From assembly GCA_002027195.1 (NCBI GenBank), contig MWJO01000030.1, positions 1-64,000 of the forward strand: a DNA stretch of 64,000 nucleotides. Direction: 5' to 3'. Below, in pieces: positions 52,637 through 61,336 of the stretch. The translations under genes and the position numbers were made by a program. The first letter of the stretch is position 1; each line of letters starts with the position of its first letter. The notes beneath the pieces are model-generated. The model was not told where the DNA came from. It did no database searches and saw only the letters and a list, made by a program, of their open reading frames with translations. Source of the stretch: Streptomyces sp. GKU 895. GTDB lineage: Bacteria; Actinomycetota; Actinomycetes; Streptomycetales; Streptomycetaceae.

Positions 52637-53611
52637 GTGCAGGGAGAGCCTGGCACACCACGACCGGCCACCAGTGGGATGCACATCGCGCCGCTCGTAC
52701 TCAAGATCCTCATCACCGTTGTCGTGAGCCTGGTCGCGTACGTGCTGACCAATCTGGTGAACCAATCCGGCGACGAGTTGTGGAAGATCGCGGTGGCCGT
52801 CGTCATCGGTGGGTCCGCGCTCATCGTCCAGTACATGGTCGACTTCGAGCAGCGGCTGGGCACGCTCGAGACCGGTCATATGGAACGCAGCCGCCGGCTG
52901 GAGGAGCACTTCGACCACCTCAGTGACGCAGCCGCCTTGCTGAGCGATCTCGACGATGCCGGGATGAGCACCAGCGATGCCAAACGCCTGATCAAGAATC
53001 TGAGGCGGGTCGGACAGCAGGGCCCGGAGATCGTGAAGGCGTTCGCCCGGTCGGAGGTCGAGAGCCTCGCCTCCGTCGTCACCGACCTGACCGGGATGAG
53101 CGCGCACTGGCCACGGGACAACAATGAGTGGCTCATCCGGCTCACGCAGTGCGCCCAGCGGACCATCGACGCCACGAGCAGCTCTGTCGACCAGCGCTTC
53201 TGGGGCACGGACTCAGCTGGACCGTATCTGGACGCCCAGACCGAGGCGATGGGGGCTCGCCAGGTCACGATCCGCCGTCTATTCATGGTCAGGGAATCCG
53301 AGGCGAACGACCCCGTGGTCATGGCCCGGTTCACCTGGCTGTGCCAGGCTCAGCTCAGTGTCGGCATCGCCGTGCGCTACCTCGTCCTCCCACCCTCTCC
53401 GGTGGAGCAGCCGCATCCCAGGCTGGCCTCGCGGGACGTCGTCATCTTCGACGCGGATGTGTATCTGGAGTTCGAACCGGACCAGCTGGGAGTCAACGTG
53501 AAGACCACGCTCGACGCGCAGCGCGAGAGGGTCAACCGCCAGGTCAGATGGTTCAACGCCCTTTGGGTGCGGGCTCAGGAGGTCGCTCCCGATCCTGAGC
53601 CGGCGTCATGA
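52637..53611 (+). CDS. Membrane protein of unknown function
   Basis: About 324 residues from GTG 52637, chosen for the GGGGGGAGAGAACC site; the frame is open for another 76 codons upstream without motifs. Two membrane segments lie near 19-38 (PLVLKILITVVVSLVAYVLT) and 49-66 (WKIAVAVVIGGSALIVQYMV). A predicted helical region follows (FEQRLGTLETGHMERSRRLE) and then a soluble domain with LIRLTQCAQRTIDATSSSVD, TIRRLFMVRESEANDP and DVVIFDADVYLEFEPDQLGV. The C-terminal half resembles actinobacterial sensor-like domains, but I cannot name a family. It is intact and may be transcribed with the partner-switch operon. Confidence 0.6.
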   Translation: MQGEPGTPRPATSGMHIAPLVLKILITVVVSLVAYVLTNLVNQSGDELWKIAVAVVIGGSALIVQYMVDFEQRLGTLETGHMERSRRLEEHFDHLSDAAALLSDLDDAGMSTSDAKRLIKNLRRVGQQGPEIVKAFARSEVESLASVVTDLTGMSAHWPRDNNEWLIRLTQCAQRTIDATSSSVDQRFWGTDSAGPYLDAQTEAMGARQVTIRRLFMVRESEANDPVVMARFTWLCQAQLSVGIAVRYLVLPPSPVEQPHPRLASRDVVIFDADVYLEFEPDQLGVNVKTTLDAQRERVNRQVRWFNALWVRAQEVAPDPEPAS

Positions 53612-53733
53612 GCGGCGCGCTGCACCCCACTAGGAGGCCGGTGTCCTCGTGTCCTCGCTCGAAGCACTCCTTCTGAGTCGAAGTGCCACTGTCGCGGGCT
53701 GCCGATCCAGTCGTGCTCGGCCATCAGCCGAAT

Positions 53734-53751
53734 CCCGGTCGACCGACCGGG
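53734..53751. promoter_or_regulatory. Perfect palindrome upstream of 53783
   Basis: CCCGGTCG, two bases AC, then CGACCGGG. It lies 31 bases before the GTG of the following gene, so it may be an operator or a mRNA hairpin. High GC means chance occurrence is possible. Confidence 0.35.
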
Positions 53752-53782
53752 TCTCGTACGTCTTCTGCGCGGAGCCGTCGAG

Positions 53783-54652
53783 GTGACGGCCTTACCGGAC
53801 ACGCCGCCGGCCCTCCCGGTCCTCGCCTGCGGGGAGATCCGCACCTGCGTGCTGCCCTCGCTGAACCCCTTGGACGCCCGAGCCGCCACCCAGCTGCTGC
53901 GGCTGCGCCCGGACGAACGCGTCCTGGTCTCCGAACGCCCCAACCTCTACGTGCGCTCCCCGCAGACTCTCACCGGCGTCGACTGCCGGATGCCCACCTC
54001 CAACGGGGCCAAGGTGCGCGTCGTCGGCACCGTCGCCACCAGCGCCGCCCTCACCGAGGGCCGGATCCTGCAGAGCAGTGCCCATGTCCGGGCCCTCGCC
54101 CGAGGCCCCGAACGGCGCCGCCCCTGGGGTCACTACCTCATCCATCCCGGAGTGCTCGAACCGCTGGGCCGGCTTCCCGAGCACGAAGCGGCCCAAGGCG
54201 TCCTCGACGGGGCAGGCGGCGGCGAACTCGATCTCGGCCTGATCGCCGACGGCACCCTCACCACCCTGCTTCGCCACCCACTGCTCGACCAGAGGGCCCC
54301 CTTGAAGTCCCGCCACACCAGACTGCGGTGGGCCGCCCGGCAGACCGAGCCGGGACAGGAACCGGCGATCGAGGAATTCACCCTCACCGAGGACGACCTG
54401 CGCACGGTCCGGCTGCGGGTACCCGCAACCACCGCCCCGGCCGCCGTCGCCGCCCTGTGTGAGGCCGCCTCGGCGTCACCGCCCTCGACGACCGAAGTCA
54501 GTGACGGAAGCGTTCCCGGAGCACTTCGCGGGCGGCCCGGGCGCCGGAGGCCAGGGCTCCCTGGACCGAGCCCGTGGCCCGGTGATCGCCGCACACGTGA
54601 CGTCCCGGCCCCACCCGGGTGGTCCGGCTCAGCGGCAGCGGCGGCGGCATGA
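53783..54652 (+). CDS. Hypothetical protein, C-terminus uncertain
   Basis: The frame runs 289 codons from GTG 53783 (MTALPDTPPALPVLACGEIR). The body has the composition of a conserved soluble protein: LDARAATQLLRLRPDERVLV, SERPNLYVRSPQTLTGVDCR, KVRVVGTVATSAALTEGRIL, RRRPWGHYLIHPGVLEPLGR and IEEFTLTEDDLRTVRLRVPA. I do not recognise the family. The last 50 codons (after about 54497) overlap the 3' end of the opposing oxidoreductase gene and turn Arg/Pro/Gly-rich, so the true end is probably near AALCEAASAS, with the native stop lost by an indel or deletion. Confidence 0.5.
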   Translation: MTALPDTPPALPVLACGEIRTCVLPSLNPLDARAATQLLRLRPDERVLVSERPNLYVRSPQTLTGVDCRMPTSNGAKVRVVGTVATSAALTEGRILQSSAHVRALARGPERRRPWGHYLIHPGVLEPLGRLPEHEAAQGVLDGAGGGELDLGLIADGTLTTLLRHPLLDQRAPLKSRHTRLRWAARQTEPGQEPAIEEFTLTEDDLRTVRLRVPATTAPAAVAALCEAASASPPSTTEVSDGSVPGALRGRPGRRRPGLPGPSPWPGDRRTRDVPAPPGWSGSAAAAAA

Positions 54653-55745
54653 CCGGCAGCGCGTCGACGATCGTACGGACGGTGAGGAGATCCCATCCCG
54701 AGGTGTCCGTTCCGTACGCCTCTGCCAGCGCGGCGCGCACGGTCTTTTCCCGTCCGTCGGTGTCTGCGCCCAGCACCGAGGTGCCCACGAGGACGTAGCC
54801 GCCCGGGGCGTGTTCGGGCACCACCTCGCTCAGGACACATGTGTTCAGAAACCGGCGGCTTTCGTCGACGAGGAGAGTCGGTTCAGCGAGCGGTGACCGC
54901 GGTGCGACGTGGTAGTACGTGGTCACCACGCGGCAATCGGGCACCTTCAGGCCCGGGAGCAGCCGCCCCGCTGGGCCGGGGCCGGTGGCCACCACGACCG
55001 CCCGCGCGGGCAGTTCCTGCCCGGTGTCCGTGACGGCGCCGTCGTCGGTGAGGGCGCTCACGGCGGTCTCCAGGCGGACCGTGCCCGCGGGCAGCGCGGC
55101 GGCGAGCGCCGCGGGGACGGCGCCGATGCCGGCGCTCGGCAGACACAGGGTGCCGCGCAGCATGCTGCGCCAGACGAGGTGGAAGAAGCGGCTGGAGGTC
55201 TCCAGCTCGTCCTCCAGGAAGACCCCCGACAGGAACGGCCGGAAGAAGCGTTCGACGAACTCCTCGGAGAATCCAGCGTCGGCCAGGGCGGTGCGGGTGG
55301 TGCGGTCCCGTCCCGCCTTCACCCGGCTGACCGGGCCGAACAGGTCGCGGGCCGAGAGCAGGCCGACCGCCGCGAGGTCGCGGGGACCCGCGAGCCGTCC
55401 CGGCAGCAGCGTCGACCAGGCGTGTGGCCGCCGGGTGGGGTCCTGAAAGCGCAGGGTGCCCTGCCCGGCGGTGTGGACGAGGACGCCGGCCGTGAAGGGC
55501 CGCAGCCGTAGTTCGCGCAGCACCAGCCTGCGGCGCACCTGCGGATAGGAGGTGTTGAACACCTGAAAGCCCCGGTCCACGACGAAGCCGTCCACCTGGT
55601 CGGAGCGCATCCGGCCGCCCACGGCGTCGGACGCCTCCACGACCTGGACGTCCAGCCCGGCCGCCAGGAGGTCCCGCGCGCAGGCCAGTCCGGCCACACC
55701 TGCGCCGATGACCAGGGCGTCGGGGATGTTCGGGGACGCGGGCAC
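54498..55745 (-). CDS. FAD-dependent amine-oxidase-like oxidoreductase
   Basis: This 415-residue protein starts at GTG 55745 with AAGGAGG 5 bases upstream (VPASPNIPDALVIGAGVAGL). The dinucleotide-binding motif is VIGAGVAGLACARDLLAAG with the acidic end VVEASDAVGGRMRS. The middle has ALADAGFSEEFVERFFRPFL and SGVFLEDELETSSRFFH; the FAD-closing C-terminal motif is GRHVCGDHRATGSVQGALAS then GARAAREVL. It is related to phytoene-desaturase and protoporphyrinogen-oxidase folds. Beside carotenoid genes on the same strand it could act on a carotenoid or lipid; similar genes occur in light-inducible loci. The substrate is unknown. Confidence 0.8.
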   Translation of the reverse strand: MPASPNIPDALVIGAGVAGLACARDLLAAGLDVQVVEASDAVGGRMRSDQVDGFVVDRGFQVFNTSYPQVRRRLVLRELRLRPFTAGVLVHTAGQGTLRFQDPTRRPHAWSTLLPGRLAGPRDLAAVGLLSARDLFGPVSRVKAGRDRTTRTALADAGFSEEFVERFFRPFLSGVFLEDELETSSRFFHLVWRSMLRGTLCLPSAGIGAVPAALAAALPAGTVRLETAVSALTDDGAVTDTGQELPARAVVVATGPGPAGRLLPGLKVPDCRVVTTYYHVAPRSPLAEPTLLVDESRRFLNTCVLSEVVPEHAPGGYVLVGTSVLGADTDGREKTVRAALAEAYGTDTSGWDLLTVRTIVDALPVMPPPLPLSRTTRVGPGRHVCGDHRATGSVQGALASGARAAREVLRERFRH

Positions 55746-56239
55746 AGAAGCCTCCTTGGCGAGTCCGGCGGCGCCGGGGCGGCCGGAGCGGCAGCCACCT
55801 ACGGGTACCGAGCTTCTTCCCTCCGCACACCTCGCCCGGATGCGCCGATCACCCACCTGGCCCCGCGCGAGCGTCCTTCAGTCTTCGCATGGGGGCGGGC
55901 CAGTTCGCCGTTCCCGGGACTGAGCCGGCTCCTCGTACGGCTGCGCCGACCCGGCCGCGCGTCGTGCGGCATGCAGGTGACGGCCCTCACGCACTGTCGC
56001 CACCAAGCGCGAGCGCCTCGGGGGCGGTCGAGCCACCGGTACGGCACATCAGTCGGGTGGTGTCCGCGAGGGCGCGCCTCGTGGTGAGCTCGGTGCGGTC
56101 ACCTATGGCTGTGCCGAGTCGTCGTCAGATGCCTCATGGGCGATCTCCCGTTCCAGACCGTCCGTCACAGCCCGGCGCCTCGGACGCCTGCGAGAGGTCC
56201 CTGTATGCCGGCTCTGCCCGCCGAAATGGCGCTGCCCAG
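55746..56239. other. Intergenic, no gene seen
   Basis: 494 bases between crtU and the amine-oxidase-like gene, both on the minus strand. Open frames are shadows. Separate promoters are likely, but no boxes are evident. Confidence 0.4.
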
Positions 56240-57807
56240 CTACGTCCGGTGCACGGAGGCCGTGCGCGCGAGGCGCCGCAGCAGGGCGCCGCGACCGCCG
56301 TCCGGCACCGTCCACAGGGTCTGGCCCCTGACCCCGCGCCGTTCCAGGAGCGCGTTGGCCGCGAGGAAGCCGCTGGTGGCGGCCCGCTCCATGAGAGCCA
56401 CCGGCAGCTCTGTGCGCACCAGGTCACCGGCGACCACCAGTGCGGGGTCGCTCGTGTGCACCGTCGGCCGGTCCGTGTATCCGCCGACCGGGAAAAGCGG
56501 GCAGTCGGCCCGCCATTCGTGCCGAGCGTCGACGACGGTGGCCGTGCGGGTCTCCGGGTACACCTGGTGCAGCTGCTCGATCAGGCGCTTCTGCTCGACG
56601 TCCCGGGAAGCCCCCCTCGCCCACGGGCGTACGCGTGCAGTTCCACCACGGAACCTCCGGTGCGCGAGGCCCAGCGCGCCGCCTCGCCCTCCCAGCGGTC
56701 CAGCACACTGACATTGTCGAGGGTGCCGTAGCCGCTGGTGCCGAGGAAGCCAGGACGGCCGGCGGACACGGGACGGTCCAGCCACAGCCGCGAGACGAGG
56801 AACGGCGGCGCGTTGCGCAGCCGGGCGATGCGTTCGCGCCACGCGGCATCGGCGAGGCGCGGGGAACGCTCCACGAGCGTGCGCAGGCCGGCCGCGTCGA
56901 GGGCGAGGACGACCGTGTCGTGGTGGTGTTCGCCCGTGCCGGTGGCGACGCGGAAGCCGCCCGTCGCGGTGGGCTCGACCGACTCGACGGGGGTGTCGGT
57001 GCGCAGGTCGACGCCGTGGCCGTCGAGATAGCCGGCGAGGGGATCCCACAGGGCGGTGGGGAAGGGTTCGTCGGGCACGTCGAAGAGCAGTCCCTCGGAC
57101 GAGCCGAGGAAGTAGATGTGGAACATCAGCACCATCTCCGCCGCGGACAGGTGGCGCGGGTCGGCGAAGAAGCTGCGGGAGAACACCTCGAACGCCAGGT
57201 GGTGCGCGGCCTCCGGGAAACGGATCGACGCCAGGAAGTCGTGGGCGCTGACGTCGTCGAGCCGGGTGTGGACGTCCGGGACGCGCACGTCCAGCAGCGG
57301 CAGGGCGGCGAGCGGGTTCATGCGGAGCAGGTCGCGCAGGGTGAAGGTGGGGCTCAGGGCGACGAATCCGAGGGCGCTCCAGGGTGGGGTGCGCGGGACG
57401 TGCCGGAAGCTGTCCTGCAGACCGTCGGCGTGCCACAGCGGGTAGTCGGGCAGCGCGCGCAGGCGCTCCAGGCCCGGGTCGGTACGCCGGAGCAGTCCGC
57501 GGAGGTTGTAGTACTGGCGGAAGAACGCGTGGAAGCCGCGGCTCATGGTGACGGTGGAGCCGTCCGCGAGGCCGGTCTGCCGGCCCGCGAGCCGCCCGCC
57601 CAGGGCGGGCTGGCGTTCGTAGAGCGTGACCCGGACGCCCCGCTCGGCCAAGGCCGTCGCGGCGGCGAGACCGGCGATGCCGCCGCCGATGACGGCGGTC
57701 GTCAGGGTCCGGTCTTCGGTCAGTCGCGGCGCGCCGGGCACCGGCAGGAGGTGCGGGCGCGGCGTCCTGCCGCGCCGGGCGACGGGCGGCCGTCCGAGCG
57801 CGCTCAC
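56240..57807 (-). pseudogene. crtU: CrtU-type carotene desaturase/methyltransferase, frameshifted
   Basis: It starts at GTG 57807, overlapping the crtT stop (GTGA). The FAD motif is VIGGGIAGLAAATALAERGV (about residue 35), then LYERQPALGGRLAGRQTGL, TMSRGFHAFFRQYYNLRGLL and SVVELHAYA. Two extra bases near 56605-56635 (a CCC and a six-G run in AYA / VGEGASRDVEQ) shift to KRLIEQLHQVYPETRTATVV, SDPALVVAGDLVRTELPVAL and ERAATSGFLAANALLERRGV. The reconstructed protein is about 521 residues, right for CrtU. CrtU converts beta-carotene end groups to aromatic ones, giving isorenieratene. Inactive as written. Confidence 0.8.
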
Positions 57808-58534
57808 CGGCCCACCTCGGTACCCGCGCCCGGGCGGCGGGCGACGACGGTGTGGGTGATGCCCGTCTGCCAGCCCGGCAGGGGCAGCACCCGGACGTCG
57901 GTGAAACCGGCGCGACGGACCCGGCGGGCGAAGTGGCCCGCCGTGTCGAACTCCACGACGCTGCGCCACAGATGGCGGTACAGGTCACCGTCGCCGAGCA
58001 GGGTCGCGACGGGCAGGACGAAGCCCCGGCACACGCCCGTCCACACCGCGCGGTCGACGGCCCGTCCGCTGAGCGTGTACTCGTGGACGGCCAGTCGCCC
58101 CCCGGGGACGAGTGCGGCGCGCACCGCTTCCAGCACGGCATCCGGGTCGGCGACGTTGCGGAAGAGATAGGCGGCGAAGACCGCGTCGAACGGCCCGCGC
58201 ACACCGGCCTGCGCCAGCGCTCCGCGGAGGAGTGCACGAAGGTCACCCCCTGCGGCCATCGTTTGGCCGCCGCCCGCTCCAGCATCCCCGCGGACGCGTC
58301 CACCGCCACGATCTCCGCGCCGGGCAGCGCCTCGGCGAGCGCGGCTGTCGAGGCGCCGGTGCCGCAGCCGAGGTCCAGCACGCGCAGCCCTTCGGCCCGG
58401 TCGGAGAGGCCGAGACGGCGCGCGGAGCGGCGCAGGTGGGCGTGGTAGCCGGGGTTGGCGGCCACCAGCGTGTCGTAACTGCGGGAGGCGTGGTCGAAGG
58501 CCACGGCCAGATCCTCGTCGCGCAGCAGGGTCAT
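57804..58534 (-). pseudogene. crtT: CrtT-type class I methyltransferase, frameshifted
   Basis: It starts at ATG 58534 (MTLLRDEDLAVAFDHASRSY) with GAGG 7 bases upstream. SAM motif I is LRVLDLGCGTGASTAALAEA, followed by AEIVAVDASAGMLERAAAKR. At about 58222 one missing base (HSSAE / ALAQAGVRGPFDAVFAAYLF) changes frame; the end is VVEFDTAGHFARRVRRAGFT then HTVVARRP. The reconstruction gives 243 residues. A methyltransferase of this kind lies between crtU and crtY in Streptomyces isorenieratene clusters; its substrate is not settled. Confidence 0.75.
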
Positions 58535-58578
58535 ATGGTCGCCTCGGTCGGGTTGCACGGGACTCCTTCGTGCCGGGA

Positions 58579-59773
58579 TCACGGGTGGGGGAAAGGGGGT
58601 GCGGGGCAACCAGAGCAGCTCCGCGGCGGAGTGAAGCATCGGCAGCACGGGCGTGCGGAGGCCCAGGCCGAGGTCTTCGGCGAGCCGGGTCCGGCCGTCG
58701 AGGAAGCGCAGCAGCCGAACCGTCGGCACCCGGGAGAAGAGACGGGTGAAGAACTCCGCCCCGTCGACCCGTCCGCTGTCCAGCGCCCGGAGCAGGACCG
58801 CGTCCATGGCGCGTGCGCGGGCCGAGTGGGCGGGCGGAGGCTCCGGGGTGCGCCGCGCGTGCAGGGCCCGCGCGATCGCCGTGGTCTGTCGTTGGACGGC
58901 GGAGAAGGCGTAGCCGGTCGCGGGCCGGGTGGCGCCGCCCGCTGCTCCGATCCGGAAGACCGAGGGTGCCGAGCGGCGGGCGAAGCGCGCGTCGGTCATG
59001 GGGATGACGCCGGTCTCGGTCGACACGACCTCGAAGTCGCCCAGACGCAGCAGGTCCGCGGTGTAGTGCCGCAACGCCTCCTCGTACGCGGGCAGGGGCA
59101 GCACGGAGCGCGAGAAGCGGGTGTACTCCACCAGTGCCTCGCGCCGGCCGGTGGGCAGCACATAGCCGAACGCGAGGCCGCGGGGCGGCTGGGGCACCCG
59201 GAAGTCCATGAACTCCACTGCGCCCGGGTCGAACACCGGCCGCTCGGTGCGGACGAACCAGCCGTGGAAGTGCTGGAGCAGCGTGGTCCGTGCCGCGGGA
59301 AGGCTGCCCAGCGGCCGGGAGTCGAACACCCAGCGGGCCCGCACGGTGACGGGGCGCCCCCCTTCGTCCCGCGCACGGATCACGGCTCCCTCGGCGACGG
59401 GGTCCACCGACTCCACGACGGCTTCCAGCCGGCGCACGTCCGGGCTCTCCGCCACCTCGCGTGCGACGAGGCGTTCGAAGTCGGCGGAGCGGATCATCTT
59501 GTACACGAGGGGGGAGATGGAGTGGTCCATCGGGCGCCCATCGGGACGGTGGACGCGCAGCCGCGGCCAGGACGCGGTCAGCGCGGCGTCGTAGCGGCCG
59601 GGGCCCTGCTCCCAGAAGCACCAGGTCCGTTCGGGCGGGCGGAGCGGGCCTGGCGGGGCGTCCAGCAGGACGGTGGTCACCCGGCAGGCACCGGGAGCGG
59701 GTCGCGCGAGACGGTGGGCCAGGGACAGTCCTGCGGCCCCCGCGCCCACGATGGCCACCTCGGCCTCCCACAC
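58579..59773 (-). pseudogene. crtY: CrtY-type lycopene beta-cyclase, stop codon displaced
   Basis: It starts at GTG 59773 (VWEAEVAIVGAGAAGLSLAH), which has the FAD motif, then RTWCFWEQGPGRYDAALTAS, PLVYKMIRSADFERLVAREV, FDSRPLGSLPAARTTLLQHF then HGWFVRTERPVFDPGAVEFM, VIPMTDARFARRSAPSVFRI and GAAGGATRPATGYAFSAVQR: a complete lycopene cyclase. As written the frame runs straight into crtT without a stop. One base fewer in the CCCCCTTTCCCCC tract near 58590 would give PFPHP and TGA at 58579-58581, a protein of about 397 residues, the normal size. I infer an indel rather than a true fusion. Confidence 0.8.
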
Positions 59774-60071
59774 GTGCGTTCTCCCTCCCTGTGCGCACCC
59801 CGGCTCCTCGCGGGGGCGGTCCGGCCAGTGACCCGACGGATTGCTTCCCTCCGAGCGGCCGCGGCGGATGCAGGCAGAGCCGGACAGCGGGCGGCCATTT
59901 GGCGCAGGGCGCGGCGCGGGCGACGTGCGGTGGTGCCGGTATCGGGCTCCACTCGTGGACATCGGACGCCGCGAAAGATCGCTTCTTGTCGTCCTGGGCG
60001 CATCCGCGCGGGCGTTCCGCGCGGAAGGTCTTCCATCAGGAGGATGCGCGAGCAACAGGAGAGGAACCGGG
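59774..60071. promoter_or_regulatory. Divergent promoter region of the carotenoid cluster
   Basis: 298 bases between crtY and crtE. In Streptomyces relatives this region is transcribed from light-induced promoters that depend on the LitS sigma factor under LitR control. I see the palindrome TTCCGCGCGGAA (60015-60026) and ribosome sites GGAGGGAGAACG for crtY and AGGAGAGGAACC for crtE, but cannot assign -35/-10 boxes with confidence. Confidence 0.5.
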
Positions 60072-61336
60072 ATGCGCCGCAACGAGGCGAAGGATCACCC
60101 CGTGGCCACGACAGCAGTCGGCCATGGTCCCGTTCCCCTGCCATTCCCGTCGGACGACGGGGGGCTGCGGGTCGTGGACCGCGACGTGCCCGCGGCCGTG
60201 GGACGGGTGCTGGAGAGCGTGCTGGCGGACCAGGTGGAGCGCGCCATGGCCCTGGACCCGGACTTCGGCCGCGACATCGCCGTGCGCGTCACGCGCTTCA
60301 CCCTGGGGGGCGGCAAGCGCACACGGTCCCGGTTCGTGTGGTGGGCGCTGCGCGCCTGCGGGGGAGGACCCGCCGAGGCCGAGGCGGCCCTGCGGGTGGG
60401 GGCCGCGCTGGAACTCATCCAGACCTGCGCCCTCGTGCACGACGACGTCATGGACGGCTCCGCCGTGCGCCGCGGCCGGCCGGCGCTGCATGCGGACCTC
60501 GCCGCCCAGTACGCCGACCGCGTGCCCGCCGACGCCGGACTGGGGTTCGGCGAGTCCGCGGCGATCCTCGCCGGGGACCTCGCCCTGGTTTGGGCGGACG
60601 ACATCGTCGCGGACCTCGACGCGCCCCGGTCCCGCGTCCGTGCCGTGCGCGATCTGTGGAGTGCCATGCGCACCGAGATGGTGGCCGGGCAGTATCTCGA
60701 CATCCAGGGGCAGGCGACCTCCTCACGGTCCATGGCCCGCGCGATCCGCGCCGCCTGCCTCAAGAGCGCTCTGTACTCCGTGGAACGCCCGCTGGCACTC
60801 GGCGCGGCCCTGGCGGGCGCGGACGCCGCGCGCACGCAGGCGCTGTGCTCGGCGGGCCGCTGCGTCGGAATCGCCTTCCAGCTCCGCGACGACCTCATCG
60901 ACGTCTTCGGGGACCCCCGGCACACCGGCAAGCCCGTCGGAGGCGACATCCGGGCGGGCAAGCCGACGTATCTCGTGGCCGTGGCGCAGGCGCGGGCGGA
61001 GGCGGCGGGCGACCGGCACGCCCTGGCCGTCCTGCGGCGGTCGCTCGGCCGCGCCGACCTGTCCGAGAGCCGTCTCGCCGAGGTCCGCGACGTGCTGGTC
61101 GCCACTGGTGCGCGGGACGTCGTCGAGGCGAGGATCGAGCGGCTGGCCGGTCACGCGACCCGATATCTGGAATCGGTCCCGCTGGAGCCGGAAGGCCGGC
61201 TGCCGCTGCGGGAGCTGCTCATCGCCGCGGCCGGTACTCTCTCCGCTGCCCGCCCGAGCCGGACCACGCCGGAGCCGACGACGGCCTGCCCGTCTCCCTG
61301 GTGCTCAGCGCGGCCGTCGAGAGGGCGACACGATGA
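60072..61336 (+). pseudogene. crtE: CrtE geranylgeranyl diphosphate synthase, frameshift near the end
   Basis: It starts at ATG 60072 (MRRNEAKDHPVATTAVGHGP). Both Asp-rich motifs are present: LVHDDVMDGSAVRRGRP (first DDxxD) and FQLRDDLIDVFGD (second). GGGKRTRSRF near residue 80 binds substrate. The frame of the body runs on to 62117 as shadow; one missing base near 61250 gives a C-terminus EPDHAGADDGLPVSLVLSAA and VERATR with a TGA at 61336 that overlaps the crtI start (ATGA). About 421 residues. The catalytic core is unaffected, so the enzyme may work even if the shift is real. It makes C20-diphosphate for phytoene synthesis. Confidence 0.83.

Noticed and set aside
53690..53760. Structured segment considered as a tRNA
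   Set aside because: It has one palindrome, but I could not fit a cloverleaf with a T-loop GGTTCRA and matching acceptor arm.
56240..60082. A single minus-strand frame of 1280 codons spanning crtY, crtT and crtU regions
   Set aside because: It joins the true frames of crtY and the start of crtT with out-of-frame Arg/Pro-rich sequence and then the end of crtU. Domain boundaries, ribosome sites and overlapping start/stop pairs show three genes.
58112..61336. A plus-strand frame of over 1000 codons opposite crtY and across crtE
   Set aside because: High-GC shadow. Only its last 30 codons coincide with the real crtE end after a frameshift.
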